Assembly: GCA_902778585.1 (NCBI GenBank)
Contig: CACYYD010000003.1
Location: 54,715 to 118,714, forward strand
Length of the DNA: 64,000 nucleotides
Source of the DNA: an uncultured Eubacteriales bacterium
GTDB taxonomy: Bacteria > Bacillota > Clostridia > Peptostreptococcales > Anaerovoracaceae
Reading direction: 5' to 3'
Each line of letters starts with the position of its first letter. Positions within the stretch are counted from its first letter, which is position 1. Shown here one piece after another: positions 61,235-64,000 of the stretch. A program made the translations under genes and the position numbers. The notes beneath the pieces were generated by a model. It had not been told where the DNA came from. It worked only from the letters and a program-made list of their open reading frames with translations, and did not search any database.

Positions 61235-61264
61235 CAACAATTATCCTGCATTTCACAGCATCAG

Positions 61265-61294
61265 TTGTCATGGGACTGCGGTTGGATGTAAAAT
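61265..61294 (+). promoter_or_regulatory. Promoter of the cysteine-synthase-like gene
   Basis: -35 TTGTCA (61265-61270), 18-base spacer, -10 TAAAAT (61289-61294). Confidence 0.6.
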
Positions 61295-61334
61295 ACTTCC
61301 CGTTGAAATAAAGAAAAGGGGTAAAAGACTCAGA

Positions 61335-62264
61335 ATGGTTTATAACAATATCCTCGAGGCTCTCGGCAACACGCCGATGGTGCGTCTCAACCACATCAAT
61401 CCTCCTACTAATGCAGAGGTCCTCGTCAAATTCGAAGGACTCAACGTAGGCGGATCCATCAAGACAAGAACAGCCTACCAGATGATCAATGCTGCCGAAG
61501 ATGCCGGAGCTATCGGTCCTGACAGCATCATCGTAGAGCCTACGAGCGGCAACCAGGGCATCGGTCTCGCACTCGTCGGAGCAGTCCGCGGCTACAGGAC
61601 GATAATAGTCATGCCGGACTCCGTCAGCGAAGAGCGCCGCAAGCTCGTAAAGCACTACGGAGCCGAAGTCGTTCTGGTCCATGATGACGGAGACATCGGA
61701 AAGGCCATCCACGAGTGCCTCGCCACAGCCATGAGGATGAAAGAACAGGACAAGCGCGTCTTTGTTCCTCAGCAGTTCATCAATATAAACAACATCGTGG
61801 CCCAGAAGACCACGACGGCGCAGGAGATACTGCAGCAGGTAAACGGTCCGATCCACGGATTCTGCTCGGGCATCGGTACGGGCGGCACAATCACCGGTAT
61901 CGGAGAGGTCCTCAGAGAGCACAATCCGGACATCGAGATCTGGGCTGCAGAACCTGAAGACGCAGCGATCCTTGCAGGCGGCAGCATCGGCACCCACATC
62001 CAGATGGGTATAGGCGACGGACTTATCCCGGACATCCTGAACACAGAGGTCTATGACAACACCTGCATCATCCCTGATGACAACGCACTCGACATGGCAA
62101 AGCGCCTTGCAAGAGAAGAAGGCCTTATGTGCGGCATCTCATCGGGCACAAATGTAGTAGCGGCACTGATGCTGGCCGAGAAGCTCGGCCCGGGAAAGAC
62201 AGTAGTCACGGTCCTTCCGGATACAGCAGAGCGCTACTTCTCCACCCCGCTTTTTGATGATTGA
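61335..62264 (+). CDS. Cysteine synthase-like PLP enzyme
   Basis: 309 aa, fold-type II PLP enzyme. The PLP Lys is K43 in NVGGSIKTRTA (usual form NPxGSVKDR) and the substrate loop is PTSGNQGIG (70-77; usual TSGNTGIG). The glycine phosphate cup GIGTGGTITGIG is intact. These changes mark a subgroup distinct from standard CysK, so O-acetylserine sulfhydrylase activity is likely but not certain. SD AAGGGG at long spacing. Confidence 0.85.
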   Translation: MVYNNILEALGNTPMVRLNHINPPTNAEVLVKFEGLNVGGSIKTRTAYQMINAAEDAGAIGPDSIIVEPTSGNQGIGLALVGAVRGYRTIIVMPDSVSEERRKLVKHYGAEVVLVHDDGDIGKAIHECLATAMRMKEQDKRVFVPQQFININNIVAQKTTTAQEILQQVNGPIHGFCSGIGTGGTITGIGEVLREHNPDIEIWAAEPEDAAILAGGSIGTHIQMGIGDGLIPDILNTEVYDNTCIIPDDNALDMAKRLAREEGLMCGISSGTNVVAALMLAEKLGPGKTVVTVLPDTAERYFSTPLFDD

Positions 62265-62303
62265 CATACGTAGCATGTCGATATAACAAGTCGATGCGGA
62301 TTG

Positions 62304-62554
62304 GTGTATTTTCTGAGAAAAACTCAGTTTTCTACACAAAAAACGCTATTTCAGCATCGAAAAAACAGCAAATAAACAGAAAATGTGCATTTTTCGGAAA
62401 AAGCTTCCAAAAAATACACATTTTTTTCATTATTATGTGTAAAAGCCTTAGCGCTTTGCTAAATTCTACACATATCCAGTTTTTTTCAGTGTAAATCCCT
62501 CTTGATTTCTGCGTTTTTGTGTATATTTGCAGATTTCTCTGAAGATTCTACACA
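62304..62554. repeat. Tandem cluster of GTGTA/TACAC-bounded hairpins
   Basis: Four hairpins in 250 AT-rich bases: 62304-62337 (GTGTA...CTGAG / CTCAG...TACAC), 62381-62423 (AAATGTG...GGAA / TTCC...CACATTT), 62434-62474 (TATGTGTA...TTAGC / GCTAA...TACACATA) and 62518-62554 (TGTGTA...CAGA / TCTG...TACACA). Outer and inner stems are conserved in layout, with T-rich internal loops. The right arm reads TTCTACAC in three of four. The region is 3' to both flanking genes (convergent) and holds no gene. Confidence 0.7.
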
Positions 62555-62564
62555 CGAAGGCGGT

Positions 62565-63044
62565 TTATTTCATTCCGCGCTCTTTTTTGAGCATCGCGAT
62601 CTTGAGTTTCTTGATGCATTCCTTTACATCATCCTCGGTGTAGTTGTTCTCACCTACGATGTTGGACTCGATGCCCTCAGGGTTCTTGTTGAAGTCAACC
62701 ACGTTGTCCAGGTAAGGGCTCTCAACTACGAATGTTCCGGCTGTGCCGCTCCAGTTGAGTCCGGCAACAGGGATTCCCCTCTCACCTATCTCGTTTACGC
62801 AGTTTACATAGTCTACGTCAAGGTTTCCCCATCCGTCTGTCTCGACTATGACACCATCAGCACGGCAGCACTCAGCAACAACAGCAGCTGTTCTCGAGCA
62901 TCTTATCTTTTCTTCGTTTCCCTCAGGGGATCCGAATACCAGCACTCCCATCAGGTCGATTCCCGGGTCTTCGCCCAGAAGCTTGATCAGAGGATCTCTG
63001 AAGTGATGCAGGCTTGTTTCTTTTGTTGAAGGACCTACTCCCAT
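62565..63044 (-). CDS. prdE: Proline reductase cluster protein PrdE
   Basis: 159 aa. MGVGPSTKETSLHHFRDPLI, IDLMGVLVFGSPEGNEEKIRCS and DGWGNLDVDYVNCVNEIGERGIPV match PrdE-type proteins, related to part of PrdA and to glycine reductase component B subunits. Genes of this type accompany selenium-dependent D-proline reductase in Stickland fermenters. SD AAGGAGG; 12 bases after prdD. Confidence 0.85.
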   Translation of the reverse strand: MGVGPSTKETSLHHFRDPLIKLLGEDPGIDLMGVLVFGSPEGNEEKIRCSRTAAVVAECCRADGVIVETDGWGNLDVDYVNCVNEIGERGIPVAGLNWSGTAGTFVVESPYLDNVVDFNKNPEGIESNIVGENNYTEDDVKECIKKLKIAMLKKERGMK

Positions 63045-63056
63045 ATCTTTACCTCC

Positions 63057-63821
63057 TTAATTCATCGCCTTGATGGCGCCGTCTCTGAACTCATTCGGAG
63101 TCAGCATGACCGGCATAGCGCCGTAATCTATAAGTGACTTTCCGCCCTCTACGCCTGACGGCTGGTCAGGGAAGATCCATGTGTCGAGCATCGCTCCGTG
63201 AGCGATCATCTCCTTGATAACGAGGACCTTCTTCTGTCCCTGTCTGATGCGGTCGTAGTACTCGTGTCTCTCAGTGCACTTTGTGCCTTCGAACTTCTTG
63301 AGCTGTGCCCTGAAGTCGTTCATCCACTCCTCGACCATTTTGTAAGCATCAATGATGGCGTATCTTTCCTGGCCCATTCCCTTCTTGAAGGTGATGTTGA
63401 AGGAGATTATAAAGTCATCGTCTGCAGGTGTGCCTGCTCTGTTGAGATAGAGCATGTCCTTGAGGTTGCCCTCGGAGGATCCGAACTCGTGGGCCTGCTC
63501 GCCGTCAACGTCAACGCCTGTAGGCATTACATACACTCCTGTAATGGTGTGGGTGATGCCCTCTCCGCACTTTCCGAGCACCTTCACGGATATAGGAATG
63601 ATGTCCATGATGGTGTTTGTATATCTGTCATGGTCACCCGGATCGATGACCTCAATGTCGATTTTTTCAATTACCTCGCTGTACTTTGCAGCCAGCGCGT
63701 CGAGACCGTCCTTGCAGATGGTCATCTTGCCGTCTGTTGTGATCTTGTTCTCGTCTCCAATTTTGACATCTGTCATGTGGAAAGCCTTGATCACCAATCT
63801 TCTCAGTTCAATGTCTTCCAT
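63057..63821 (-). CDS. prdD: Proline reductase cluster protein PrdD
   Basis: 254 aa. MEDIELRRLVIKAFHMTDV, ITHTITGVYVMPTGVDVDGEQAHEFGSSEG and HGAMLDTWIFPDQPSGVEGGKSLIDYGAMPV match PrdD, also related to PrdA and to the GrdE-type component B proteins. The catalytic genes prdA and prdB, usually just upstream, would lie past the window's right edge. SD AAAGGGA. Confidence 0.87.
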   Translation of the reverse strand: MEDIELRRLVIKAFHMTDVKIGDENKITTDGKMTICKDGLDALAAKYSEVIEKIDIEVIDPGDHDRYTNTIMDIIPISVKVLGKCGEGITHTITGVYVMPTGVDVDGEQAHEFGSSEGNLKDMLYLNRAGTPADDDFIISFNITFKKGMGQERYAIIDAYKMVEEWMNDFRAQLKKFEGTKCTERHEYYDRIRQGQKKVLVIKEMIAHGAMLDTWIFPDQPSGVEGGKSLIDYGAMPVMLTPNEFRDGAIKAMN

Positions 63822-63906
63822 GATTGATTATCCCTTTTCGCGTCGTTAATGCGATACCAGCTTGCCGGAAACTCCCGGCATCTGATTGCCATTGTTTGTC
63901 TTCTTT

Positions 63907-63940
63907 GAAAAGATGGGGCTGATTTCTCAGCCCCATCTTC
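63907..63940 (-). terminator. Terminator or attenuator upstream of prdD
   Basis: Perfect 12-bp stem AGATGGGGCTGA / TCAGCCCCATCT, GAAA loop, then TTTT on the minus strand. It stands between the upstream gene and prdD, so some transcripts should stop here. Confidence 0.85.
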
Positions 63941-63980
63941 GGAATAGTCCGATGTCCTATTCTGTTTCTGTACGTCAGTA

Positions 63981-64000
63981 CTAGATAACTGCGTGATACT
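63981..64000 (-). CDS. Possible 3' end of an upstream gene
   Basis: One minus-strand frame reads YHAVI then TAG (63983-63981), about 40 bases before the terminator. This could be the end of the gene preceding prdD, expected to be prdB. Too short to confirm. Confidence 0.25.

Noticed and set aside
1..64000. CRISPR array, prophage or rRNA operon
   Set aside because: No regularly spaced direct repeats, no phage structural genes and no rRNA-like stretches were seen.

Overview
The window looks like a chromosomal segment of an anaerobic Clostridia-type Firmicute of moderate GC content. The evidence is purine-rich Shine-Dalgarno (SD) sites, a rpsB-tsf pair, FtsH next to TilS, a PucR-type regulator, a four-subunit ferredoxin-dependent 2-oxoacid oxidoreductase, an HgdB-like double-cubane iron-sulfur protein, and proline-reductase accessory genes (prdD, prdE) at the right edge. 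The last three point to amino-acid (Stickland) fermentation. Assignment to a family is not possible from the sequence alone.

Layout, left to right. 1-7.7 kb (minus): pucR-like fragment, ftsH, tilS, tatD, metG and an unreported 56-codon membrane-protein gene upstream of metG. 7.9-13 kb: an HEYGH-motif protein (+), an ornithine cyclodeaminase-like gene (-), and the 2-oxoacid:ferredoxin oxidoreductase operon headed by a P-loop ATPase (-). 13-19 kb: a glycosyltransferase, a DUF554 protein, a nitroreductase, a TSCPD/aldolase-like pair, rarD and a small Cys-rich redox protein. 19-25.6 kb (+): an ECF sigma factor with a membrane-anchored beta-propeller partner, a DUF4914 protein, rqcH and a tRNA-Val(CAC). 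25.6-32 kb: a SpoIIE-type phosphatase and acyltransferase pair, a frameshifted sensor-like gene, lspA-rluD, and a TnpB-only IS605-like element inserted at the rluD stop codon.

32-42.4 kb (minus) holds a pyrimidine operon, pyrC-carB-pyrK-pyrD-pyrF-pyrE, with no carA, running on into a DUF606 transporter, a nitrilase and two small membrane proteins. 42.4-49.7 kb: thiamine pyrophosphokinase, Hsp33, a cation diffusion facilitator, a second glycosyltransferase, an EamA permease and rpsB-tsf with a structured leader. 49.7-57.5 kb (minus): an aminotransferase-TetR-FGGY kinase operon with a likely operator, a MATE pump, the double-cubane protein, a free-standing PrdA-like domain and a flavodoxin. 57.5-64 kb: dnaE, a cysteine-synthase-like gene, a cluster of GTGTA/TACAC-bounded hairpins, and prdE-prdD.

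Two patterns cut across genes. First, at least six genes without an SD have a -10 hexamer (usually extended, TGnTAnnnT) ending exactly 6 bases before the ATG, so their mRNAs are probably leaderless; lspA, at 7 bases, is a seventh candidate. Second, a family of hairpins bounded by GTGTA and TACAC occurs in tandem at 62.3-62.55 kb, with a relative at 5.8 kb. Other notable items are the aldolase-like protein lacking zinc ligands, the orphan PrdA-like domain, and the IS that supplies the stop codon of rluD.
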